DNA of 64,000 nucleotides. Origin: Nemertoderma westbladi. Taxonomy: Eukaryota > Xenacoelomorpha > Nemertodermatida > Nemertodermatidae. Position numbers and translations under genes: made by a program. Of this stretch, positions 55,351-64,000 are shown in pieces. The stretch's first letter is position 1; each line of letters opens with the position of its first letter. Location: the NCBI GenBank assembly GCA_032718475.1, contig JAUCBJ010002525.1:1-64000 (forward strand). The letters are read 5' to 3'. The notes beneath the pieces were generated by a model that was not told where the DNA came from, searched no databases, and was given only the letters and a program-made list of their open reading frames with translations.

Positions 55351-56168
55351 TAGTATATGATTCAATGATTCAATTGGTGGTTTTCTCCCTTTAATTTTAA
55401 TTTTTTAATCTGTGTTTTTCCGATTTAAATTTTAATATTAATTTGTGAAATAAATAAATAAAAAATAATAATGTACAATATTTTGTAATTTTGTGAATTT
55501 CTCAATTGATGACCGGGGGTGGGGAGGGAGGGGGGGGGGGGGGGGGGGGGGAGTGTAGCCCATGTGAAGTTTCACAGGATTCCATTTCCAAAAAAATAAA
55601 ATGCACATGATGTGAAGAAAGGAAAGGGATTTGGCCTACTTACTGTAGATGGTTGAGTTGATATTATTCCATAAAATTACCTATATCATTTGATACCGGT
55701 ATATTTCAAAGATCCCCGTTTATTTATGTAAACCTCCCGGGCTGCGCTCGGCACATATACACTTCTATGTATCGCTACAAATATTGAAGGGAATGCGAGT
55801 ATGACCGCCGCGGTGATGAAAAATTGAAAAATTGTCCGTCAATCATCCTGAAAAGCTTCAAATTCAGACACCTTCGTGGAGAATCCGCGTAGGACTAAAT
55901 ACTTGAGCCTTTGCGTAGCAGTGCAATTAGTGGACTAGATTCTTCGCCCCATGGCGGCCAACAGAGGAACCATAGAATGAACTCCGTTTGTATGTAGAAT
56001 TTCTAAACTTTTGATAGACCTTTATGTGTACCAGTGTGCAGTGTATCAAGTTTAGTTCCATGTTATCAATGACGACAGATGGTCCACAAATTATACCGCT
56101 ACACAGAGCAGAATAGACTGACCTATACTCCGTGGCTCGCCCCACAAGTAATTAACTGACAACTAACT
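55351..56168. other. non-coding stretch with poly-G and a repeat end
   Basis: No gene. It contains a poly-G tract of about 20 (55531-55552) and a member of the GTGGGGC family between about 55735 and 56145, whose right end reads CGTGGCTCGCCCCAC. Confidence 0.45.
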
Positions 56169-56481
56169 TGTATTTAGGGTAAATCTTTTCGACCTACGCG
56201 TAGGCCTACGCGTAGCTACGCGTAGCTACGCGTAGTTTGTAACTTCCATTCCTGTCATTTACCGGTAGGGCCAGACTTACTGCCTTTTTAACAACTACGC
56301 GTAGGTGTTTTAAAACTACGCGTAGTTATTTTGGAACTACCGTAGGTATTTTGGACTACGCGTAGTTATTGTTAAAACTCTGAAACTGGTGATATATGAC
56401 CCAATGTTGCGAACTACGCGTAGCTACGCGTAGCTACGCGTAGGGCCTACGCGTAGGTCGAAAAGATTTACCCTGTATTTA
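56169..56481. mobile_element. TIR element rich in CTACGCGTAG palindromes
   Basis: The ends at 56177 and 56473 are inverted over about 60 bp, starting GGGTAAATCTTTTCGACC. The 8 bp TGTATTTA is duplicated at 56169-56176 and 56474-56481. The unit is 297 bp, with no coding capacity. It holds 11 copies of ACGCGT, nearly all in CTACGCGTAG, four in each end and three between, plus one decayed copy. The 8 bp duplication fits hAT- or P-type elements. It ends about 180 bp upstream of the cold-shock gene ATG. Confidence 0.85.
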
Positions 56482-56662
56482 TTTTGATAACTACCTCTGT
56501 ACTGCAGTACTGGTACCGGTACCTCAGAATTACTAGAGCCTACCTCAGTCAGTCAGTCTGTACCTACTGACCTACAACTACAACCTAAGCCTGTAAGCTG
56601 AACAACAGCTCAGACACCGGTACCGGTAGTTTCTCGCACCAAAAACGGTAAATCCCAACAAT

Positions 56663-57154
56663 ATGACAGTAGAGTGTGGAGAATGCAAATGGTTTAACAA
56701 CGAGAAGGGTTTCGGATTTATAACCCCTGACGACGGTAGCCCTGATATATTCGTTCACCAAACCCAAATCTATTCTCAAGGATTCCGCTCATTATGTGAA
56801 GGAGAAAAAGTTGAGTTCGTTCGAGCGATGGACGAGAGAAACAACAAGGAGAAAGCGACCAATGTAACCGGGCCAAACGGGGACTACGTGAAGGGACAAC
56901 CGAGGGATGGAGGGGGGCGTGGGGGTGGGGACAGGTACGGAGGCGGAGGGGGAGGGAGCCGGTACGGGGGTGGAGGTGGGGGGTACGGGGGTGGTGGAGG
57001 GGGGTATGGGGGTGGCGGCTACGGGGGTGGGGACCGGTACGGCGGTGGTGATAGATACGGGGGCGGCGGAGGAGGGGGGCGTTACGGTGGGGGAGGGGGT
57101 TACGGGGGAGGAGGAGGAGGGGGATATGGCGGAGGTGGCGGAGGCTACTACTGA
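56663..57154 (+). CDS. cold-shock domain protein with glycine-rich tail
   Basis: 163 residues, no intron. Residues 1-70 form a cold-shock domain that binds single-stranded nucleic acid. RNP1-like KGFGFITP lies at about 14-21 and RNP2-like DIFVHQTQI at about 28-36, with the conserved start [12 protein letters not shown]. The ATG at 56663 sits directly before the domain. Residues about 83-163 are almost pure glycine with spaced Arg and Tyr ([11 protein letters not shown] units), an RGG/YGG tail typical of RNA-binding and phase-separating proteins. This architecture is known from plant and some animal CSD-Gly proteins. The gene lies within an intron of the ESCO gene on the opposite strand. A short TIR element with many ACGCGT sites lies in the presumed promoter. 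The role is probably RNA chaperone or translational control. Confidence 0.93.
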   Translation: MTVECGECKWFNNEKGFGFITPDDGSPDIFVHQTQIYSQGFRSLCEGEKVEFVRAMDERNNKEKATNVTGPNGDYVKGQPRDGGGRGGGDRYGGGGGGSRYGGGGGGYGGGGGGYGGGGYGGGDRYGGGDRYGGGGGGGRYGGGGGYGGGGGGGYGGGGGGYY

Positions 57155-57949
57155 GTTACAACCCGTCGCGCAAACTCTCAAAGGATGAACCTTCCCACAG
57201 TCTTAAGTACGTAATGTCTTCATTTCTCCTCCTATATCTAGTTCCTACCTGTAGGCTTCCCAACCCAACGCAGAACCACACGTTACCATGCGGACTGGGA
57301 ATATCAAAGTTGTGTAGGAACTAGTAAATATTTTATCAGGGCAATTATTCGTATACAATTCATTGTTTCTTACTGTTTTACCATTATTTCGTTACCGGTA
57401 CAACGAGCCTGGATGTGGAGTAAAAGATATCTGCTCGCACGATCTACCATTATCCAGGTATAGTTACGAGCTTTTCCACATGAACTCGCTTTGAAACTGG
57501 ACTAGTTTTACTATCTATGTAACATGATTTAAGTTATTGCTTAAAGATAAACTATCATGCAGTTTTAATTGTATATATATATAGTAACCAGTTTATGCAG
57601 TGAATCGCCAGTAATAATTAATTGTAGATCGGTTAATGCACTCTTACATTCTAAATTATAGAAGTAAGTGGAATCATTTCATCTTAATAAGTCCAGCTTC
57701 ATATCATTGTTCGTTTTGTTAGTTCTGGTTCTGAATTTATTTAAGTAAAAGTTGTCTCTAGTTGTTTTGTTTTATAGTGAAGTTGAAGGTCTATAGATGT
57801 TCTTTACGGAAATATATTATTATATCTGTTAGTGGGATGAAAATAATAATGATTGTTTATTATATACCTGGGGGTCAATCTCTCACATTACCGGTACCTT
57901 CCTGAAATAGTTTAATATATAGTTAAATTTATTGAACCACCCACAACAT
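57155..57949 (+). other. 3' flank of the cold-shock gene
   Basis: No other gene. The AT-rich sequence right after the stop probably contains the 3' UTR. I found no clear AATAAA in it. Confidence 0.4.
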
Positions 57950-58540
57950 TTCTGTCTACTGCTGATGGTGACACAGATCCAGTCGAAGTCTTATAGGGAG
58001 TCCTTCAGGGTGACACACTTGCACCATTCTTATTCATAATTGTGGTTGATTATGTTCTACGGACGCATGTCCTTAGTGATGGTATGGTAACACCCCCTCC
58101 TACACGCACAAGAAGTAGAGGAAATCCAGCAAAGTACCGTACTGATCTAGACTTTGCCGATGACTTAAGTGTACTGTCAGAATCACTAGAGTGAGCCCAA
58201 AGGCTCCTCTGCTCATTTGAGCAGGTTGCGTCTAGTGTTGGTCTTTTGTAAACTCCAAGAAGACCAAAATCATGACAGTGAACCTAGACAGCCCTCAAGA
58301 AATAAGTAGGGGCATAGCTCTGGGGACGGCTTTCTTGATCACTTGGATGACTTCTGCTACTTGGGATCATGGATCAGAAAGTCAGATGAAGGCATTCGGA
58401 TATGTAAGGGGAGAAGGCATAGGTAGCGTGAAATAGTCTGTCCAGGATTTGGAAATCCCATAGAATAAAACGTAACCTTAAGGTTCGATTATTTATGTGT
58501 AGTAGCAGTACTCTTAACAATGGGTTGCCTTAACTTAAGA
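57950..58540 (+). pseudogene. LINE reverse transcriptase core fragment, family A
   Basis: Translates with several stops to DGDTDPVEVL, GVLQGDTLAPFLFIIVVDYV and YRTDLDFADDLSVLSESLE. It contains the palm motifs, including the catalytic F-A-D-D box, followed by the SSVGLF segment seen at the start of the 32 kb copy. It is the only family A copy here that includes the catalytic region. Stops and frameshifts show it is dead. Confidence 0.85.
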
Positions 58541-59229
58541 CCCAAATAGAATTAGTGAAGTAAATTTTAATAGCTGACTAACGTGTTCATCGAATTATCC
58601 TTAAAATAATATGATATCATTAGTTATGTTTATAGGTTTTGAAAGAACAATTTTTTGACGAAAATCCCATCGTAAGGCCATCCCTGATATATAGCCCATA
58701 TGATATATTATTAGGTATATATTTTTTCCATTTTTTTTTTGGGTATATTGATCAGTTATTACAGTTCAGAAGTATTGAACTGTCAGATACGATATATTAT
58801 TAGGTATATATTTTTTATTTTTTTGGGGTATATTGATCAGTTATTACAGTTCAGAAGTATTGAACTGTCAGATATTAATAGGTATATATTTTTTTATTGA
58901 AAATATTGAACTTCTAGGTTGGAGTCCCATTGTGATTAATCAGGTAATAAGTGCCAGTTTAATCAAATCAAGGTGAGAAATCCGTGTCTATAATATGTAC
59001 TTGCAAAATTCATTTATATTATTTGCTTATGTGGGTATTTTTTTTGCTGTACGTATATTAGAAGGTATTATAATATTTAATGCTCTTCTCGGGTCTACCG
59101 GTGCCGGGTATTTAACGTACGACATCAGGCATTTGGGAATTCTACCAAATACTTACCAATCTCCATTTATTAGCTAAATAACTTGTGTTTTAGAACTAGT
59201 AAATATTAAGCTTCTACTCCCCGGGGTTA
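58541..59229. other. non-coding stretch with a tandem duplication
   Basis: At about 58703-58875 a block of roughly 90 bp is present twice in tandem. Each copy contains GGTATATTGATCAGTTATTA and AGTATTGAACTGTCAGATA. No gene. The 5' UTR of the LINE may begin in this stretch. Confidence 0.5.
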
Positions 59230-59285
59230 CAGTAGTTCCGATATCCGACACACCTAGCCATCCTGCCCCCCCTGCTCTGTCTCTA

Positions 59286-60070
59286 ATGACCCGATCCTGT
59301 GACCTTTGCTACGTGTCTCCGAGTGATCCCTTCAACTCATTTTCTTGCGATATATGTGGGCTTGACTACCACTACCAGTGCGGGACATGTCTAAACCGCG
59401 TAGACTTTTTACAACGGTGTATCAGCGCTGCCCTTCTATTGATTTTTACTGTATATATTGTTCCAAAGAGATCTTCCCTTTTTTTGATGTTCCAAACGAT
59501 GACGACGATATTTTTCAAAATGATGATAATTTTGTAAGCGCCCCAACCTCGGACCCCCTTATGTTTGACAATGTAGACCCTCATTCCAATCTTGTAGATT
59601 ATAGTGTGCCCGGAGGATACTATGACCAGAGTTTGTTTAATAGTAAATTCAAAAATGTCTCCAATTCTAATCCATCTCTATTTCACATAAATTGCCGCAG
59701 CCTTCAGCGTAATTTATCTAGTGTAACGGACTATCTCTCTGGACTTAATAATAAATTTGACTTCTTGGCCTTCACGGAAACCTTCTCAAAAAATGATAAT
59801 CGGCTGGACCTTTTAAATATATCTGGCTATAATAAACCATATTTTGACCATAGAACTGATTGTCGGAGAGCGAGTGGAGGCGCGGCAATCTATGTTCGCG
59901 AAGGTTTATATAGTTCCGTTCGTGACGACCCCAAATTAAAAAATACTGAGAATATTTGGATTGAAGTAAAAACAAAGAATACAAATAAACCATTAATTAT
60001 TGGGTGCGCATTTACCGTCCCGATGAATTTAAATACGATGATTTTGTTTCAGAGTTTGACGCTACATTAA
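59286..60070 (+). pseudogene. LINE PHD-like finger and endonuclease N-terminal half
   Basis: The finger has a C-x2-C, C-x2-C-x4-H-x2-C pattern (CDLCYVS, CDICGLDYHYQC). The frame changes near 59400, after which another C-x2-C (CIYCSKEI) completes it. The endonuclease starts at LFHINCRSLQRNLSS and has the catalytic Glu in FLAFTETFS, then GGAAIYVREGL. This frame ends at 60070, and the endonuclease continues in another frame from 60004. Confidence 0.8.
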
Positions 60071-61452
60071 ATAAGTTATTTGGGAAATGTCGTGATGTTA
60101 TTATATGTGGGGATTTTAACGTTGATCTTTTAAAAAAAAATAAACACAGTGACGCGTATAATAATTTAATTAATTCACATGGCTTTAAACAAATAATTAC
60201 TGAGCCAACCCGCATTTATAAAAATTCTCGTACCTTAATAGACCATATCATTACCAATATAAATAATATGGTATTACACAGTGGTAACTTTTTGGCGGAA
60301 CTCGGTACGGCCGACCATCTCGCTATCTTTACGATCCTTGATGACATCGGTGACTATTTTAATGCAGAAAAATGTACTACATTCGATTGGACGAAATTTG
60401 ATGTCAACATATTTAAAAGCGATCTGGATAACGAAATAAACTGGCCGTACCGATCGCAAAATATTTCCAATGCAAACAATTTTGATGCTTTTTATAAATA
60501 TTTTGAAGACATTTGTTTGAAAAACTTACCAACTCGCGAAATAACCAGGAAAAAATCAGATCCTCGTAAACCATGGATATCAAATGCCTTACTCCGCTGT
60601 ATAAAAGTAAAAAACAAACTATACGTCAAGTATATTAAAAGACCTTCGCCATTAAACAGTATAATATATAAGCGTTACAGAAACAAACTTTCACAGGTTC
60701 TCCGTAACGCTGAAAAACTATATTATGAAAATGAATTTAATAAATGCGGGTCGGATATGAAGAAAACTTGGAAAATTATTAACCGTGTCATATCAAAAAG
60801 AAATAAATTATCATCTAAAATTAGGCCTGAAATTGGCACTGACCTATTAACGGATTCATATGATATTGCAGAATGTTCTAACAAATTTTTTTCAAGCGTT
60901 GGCCCCAAAATAGACAGTACAATCCCATTTTCAACTAGATGTCCCATCTCATTTATGAAAACCCGCTCAACTTATAAATCCTTTTCCCTTGTAGAGACAT
61001 CACCCGTTGAAATCCAATATCATAATTTACACTTAAATGAGGATACAGCTTATAATGACCGCTTCCCTTGCCGCTTATTAAGATTAGGATCTGAAATCCT
61101 AGCCAGCCATTTATCCGTGTTAATAAATGAGAACTTTAGAATGGGTCAATTCCCTGATATACTGAAAATAGCAAAAATCACCCCTGTATTCAAAAGCGGT
61201 GACCCCCTGGATACTTCTAACTACCGCCCTATATCAGTACTTCCCATGCTAAGTAAAATTAACGAAAAAATTATTTACGACCAGTTAGCTAATTACCTGC
61301 AAAAATTTGACCTCCTATGCACCCACCAATACGGATTCCGGAAAAAAAGATCCCCATTTCAAGCTATTTTAGCAATGACGGAAAAAATTCGAGATATTAG
61401 ACACCCAGTCAAATGGATGTATAATATATATGGATATAAAAAAGGCATATGA
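60004..61452 (+). pseudogene. LINE endonuclease C-terminal half and RT N-terminal part
   Basis: It begins in the endonuclease at RIYRPDEFKYDDF and has ICGDFNVDLL and ELGTADHLAIF, which hold catalytic residues. A connecting region of about 180 residues follows. The reverse transcriptase starts at ITPVFKSGDPLDTSNYRPIS, followed by QYGFRKKRSPFQA. The frame breaks just before the D-x-x-K-A-Y box. The motifs are closest to CR1-type elements. Confidence 0.85.
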
Positions 61453-62535
61453 CACAGTAAACCACTCGATCCTTGTAAAAAAGCTTGAACACTACGGAAT
61501 TCGCGGATTCCAAATACAACTTTTCAAAAATTATTTCCAAAATCGACTTCAATTTACCAAAATTAATAACTCAATTTCAACCTTTCAAAAAATCACATGC
61601 GGGATATCACAGGGTTCAATCTTAGCTTCCATTTTCTTTTTACTATATATTAACGACATACCAAATGCTTCTAAATTATACACAGTACTTTTCGCGGACG
61701 ACTCAAGTTTTCTTTGTAAAAACAATGACGCGACTTCCCTAGTGACGACCATGAAGTCAGAACTAAGTAATATACAAGACTGGCTAATTTCCAATAGATT
61801 ATTAATAAATACAAAAAAAAAACGAATTTATGGTAGCGTCAAACAAACCAGAAAGATCCCAATTTCAAAACTCTTTAAAAATTAACAATAAATATTTAAC
61901 AATGTCACCGTCGGTTAAGTACCTAGGAATTCAAATTGATCAAAAGTTATCCTGGAACACTCATATAACATATGTTTTATCAAAGTTATCTAAAACAGCT
62001 GGTATTTTTTATAAGTTGCGACACTATTTTGGTCTACGTATCCTAAAACTTCTTTATTTTTCGCTCGTGCACCCGTATATAAACTATGGACTTATTATTT
62101 GGGGGAATGCTGGCTCCTCTCTGATAAAAAAGGTAAGACAAAAAATTAATAAAATCTTAAGATGCATTACCTTTTCTGACCGTCTTGCGCACTCCTTTCC
62201 GTTATATCAAAGTTTAAAAATATTACCCGTTCAACATTTGCACTCACTTCAAGTAGCAGCCTTTATGCATAGTGTATTCTACAAATGAGAAAACTGAATT
62301 ATCAAATCAATTTTAATTGGTAGGTGATGTTCATCGTTATGGTACAAGATCAAAATCACAAAATTTATTCTTTATTCCTCGTGCTAATTTAGTCGTTGGG
62401 CAGCGATCTATCTCTTTTGTCGGACCATCTCTTTGGAACAACAATATCACCTAAACTGAGAGAAATCAAAAGTAGGAAAATGTTTATAAAAAATATGAAA
62501 TTAAAACTAATGTCATCGGAGAGCAGCGATCTATA
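61430..62535 (+). pseudogene. LINE RT palm and C-terminal region
   Basis: It begins MDIKKAYDTVNHSILVKKLE. CGISQGSILASIFFLLYIND precedes the catalytic box LFADDSSFL. A frameshift near 61830 leads to SVKYLGIQIDQKLSWNTHI. After the stop at 62286 a further frame still reads HRYGTRSKSQ and SISFVGPSLWNN, the usual end of CR1-type polyproteins. The element is therefore full length at its 3' end but inactive. Confidence 0.85.
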
Positions 62536-62560
62536 AAAATAAATAAAAAGTAAAAATAAC

Positions 62561-63285
62561 AATTTTTTTTAACATTTATAACAGAGGGATCGTAAGGAGG
62601 TCTACGTAGCAACAACGGTGTGTGGGAGGGGGTCGATTGACCAATGATAGGGGAACTGGGTGCACTGGTGGGTTGGGTGTTGGGATCCTACATGTATGTA
62701 ACCCCTGTAGTTGCTTGCACATTAACGTAAGATGTATCTACCCAATTTATGTAATATATATTCCGGTACCTAACAGGATACTGCGCTAACTAGCACTATG
62801 CTACTTGCACTTATTAATTTGATAATCTTTGAAAGACACGTTAATAAGTGTCAAAGTAAAAATATGCATCTGCTAATTTTAAAACATTTGCTGAATTTCC
62901 CGAGAACCTGTAGCTTAGGTTAGAATCCCTTGAAGTCAGTGAGATTCACTTAAATTTCCAGTTTTCGTGTCCCACTCTGTTCTTGGTTGTTGCACCATTG
63001 GTTCCATGTCGTGGGTAATACATTATACAGTATTTATTACCGATTACTGGTACTGGGGCCTGGTCGACGCAATCAAAATTCATCCCTCGCCAGGGAAAAT
63101 CTACGCAAATAACATGTGATTACTGCCAAAAATCTATTGAGTTTAATTTATTGTTTTGGTTAGATTAACTTGCCACTGTAGGTTGCTACTTTCCAAATTG
63201 AAAAATTAACATTGAGACGAGATATTCATTCAACGAGATGGGAATTTACTTCATAAATTGTCTAGTATAGTTTGTGTAAATGTAC
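62561..63285. other. non-coding end of the ESCO intron
   Basis: No gene. The part 63065-63240 is a diverged copy of the repeat at 47150-47345, including TTTATTGTTTTGGTTA and AACATTGAG motifs. Confidence 0.5.
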
Positions 63286-63537
63286 CTGGGTTATATTTTC
63301 ACAGACACAGAATCCATTGATCCGTTTATCGGGCGCCACATGCAGGAAGACTGCAGTGTCCTTCTTCCATTTGGGTACTCGGTTGATACCGTGGTCTGCA
63401 GTGCCTAACTCGGCAGACACGATCTGTCGGATTTGGTCCAGTTTGTAGAGGTAGCGAGTCGGGGCTGAGGAGGGGATTATGCGAACTATCCGCGAGCCGG
63501 AGTCGTCTTGTTGGCAAATAAGTGCGCGTTTCCAATC
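63286..63537 (-). CDS. ESCO-type cohesin acetyltransferase, upstream exon
   Basis: 84 codons between the acceptor TTTCCCGTAG at 63538 and the donor CCCAG|GTACAT at 63286/63285. It reads DWKRALICQQDDSGSRIVRI, then YLYKLDQIRQIVSAELG and KRINGFCVCENITQ. This matches the first half of the ESCO acetyltransferase domain: a strand, the helix that begins K-x-x-x-I-R-x-x-V, and the V/N-G-C/F-x-x-x-E strand. The last residues join directly to GFRVL of the exon at 52646, giving the family's E-x-I-x-Q-x-F-R-V-L stretch. The zinc finger and N-terminal exons must lie beyond 63538, probably outside the window. Confidence 0.82.
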
Positions 63538-64000
63538 CTACGGGAAATAAAACATGGGTAAAGTAAGTGGAAGGCACCGCATTTTAGGTCCGCGTAGCGA
63601 GACCTCTAGTATTCACTCCGTTGATGTATTATATATTTCGCTGTATCTTATGTATATAAATATATATACTTTTAAAAAATTAAGGTTCCCAGCTGGACTG
63701 GGTTCCATGCTGAATGAATGAATGGAATATTGTTGTTAATTTCTCGGATAATGATTGATATGGCCCCAGTGGCTCAGTTGGCAGAGCGTGGGACTTGGAA
63801 TCTCTAGGTACCGAGTTCAATCCCCCATTCCGGTGAATGTAGCGAGATTCAACTATTCTGACAGAGTGGATGAGTTTTAGGAGACTTGGCAAGTTTTTAA
63901 GAATGCGTTTAAGGCGGAAGGCGGGAGAGAAACTGCAGAGACTCAAAGAGACTTCAAAGAGACAACACCAAACTGTTAAAAGGGTAAAGGAAAAAGAGTT
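63538..64000. other. ESCO intron flank with a tRNA-like SINE
   Basis: Beyond the acceptor at 63538 no further exon is visible. At 63763-63840 a tRNA-like stretch has TGGCTCAGTTGGCAGAGCG as an A box and GAGTTCAATCCCC as a B box. The acceptor stem does not pair, so it is a SINE head rather than a functional tRNA. Confidence 0.55.

Larger units (their letters stand above)
59230..62560 (+). mobile_element. CR1-like non-LTR retrotransposon, broken
   Basis: One element reading through a PHD-like finger (from ATG 59286), an APE-type endonuclease, reverse transcriptase and a C-terminal domain, ending in an A-rich tail near 62540. The boundaries are approximate, and target duplications were not identified. 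At least five frame changes interrupt it. It lies in the ESCO intron in opposite orientation. Confidence 0.85.
52647..63285 (-). other. 10.6 kb intron of the ESCO gene
   Basis: Bounded by consensus GT (63285) and AG (52647) in phase 0. It holds a piggyBac-like element, a LINE end, a short TIR element, the cold-shock gene on the opposite strand, an RT fragment and a near full-length CR1-like LINE. Confidence 0.8.

Noticed and set aside
56792-57181. Ser/Pro/Val-rich minus-strand frame opposite the cold-shock gene
   Set aside because: It is an antisense shadow of the glycine codons.
63763-63840. Functional tRNA gene
   Set aside because: A- and B-box-like motifs are present, but the 5' and 3' acceptor strands do not pair and the anticodon arm is unclear.

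Overview
This window comes from an animal nuclear genome, most likely a marine or other invertebrate whose species I cannot name. It is AT-rich, has few genes and is full of transposons. The evidence for an animal is a KIF27/KIF7-type kinesin, a split ESCO-type cohesin acetyltransferase, THAP-domain P-element transposases, GT-AG introns, and gypsy, CR1-like, Merlin-like and piggyBac-like mobile elements. Long runs of G or C recur through the window.

Layout: 1-4157 is mostly non-coding, with a LINE scrap at 2.45 kb and a hairpin repeat at 3.13-3.31 kb. Two minisatellites follow: 16 copies of a 41-46 bp unit (4.16-4.88 kb) and about 118 copies of a 28 bp unit (4.97-8.28 kb). An intronless kinesin gene lies at 8515-12327 (minus), with a MULE-like foldback element about 40 bp upstream of its ATG. 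From 15.4 to 17.5 kb a truncated THAP/P transposase abuts a 62 bp tandem array. From 18.08 to 22.34 kb a DNA transposon (103 bp inverted ends, 8 bp target duplication) contains a second, complete-ended P element (67 bp perfect TIRs, 8 bp duplication). A young gypsy retrotransposon with one long open frame is at 22552-27691.

28.2-30.4 kb is very AT-rich with many TTCTAGAA palindromes, a large inverted repeat and a Merlin-like deletion derivative. 31.6-48 kb holds LINE ends, an isolated first exon at 33.8-34.0 kb, tRNA-like inverted repeats, a piggyBac-like element nested in another repeat, and pieces of a damaged multi-exon gene (40.7-45.2 kb).

48.8-50.5 kb carries a Cys/His-rich gene on the minus strand with short introns, which I do not recognise. 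From 51.9 to 63.5 kb lie two exons of an ESCO acetyltransferase (minus) separated by a 10.6 kb intron. That intron contains a complete glycine-rich cold-shock-domain gene on the opposite strand, a piggyBac-like element, a small element rich in ACGCGT, and three LINE copies. The genes do not form a pathway. The main pattern is transposon insertion next to, inside, or at the edge of host exons.
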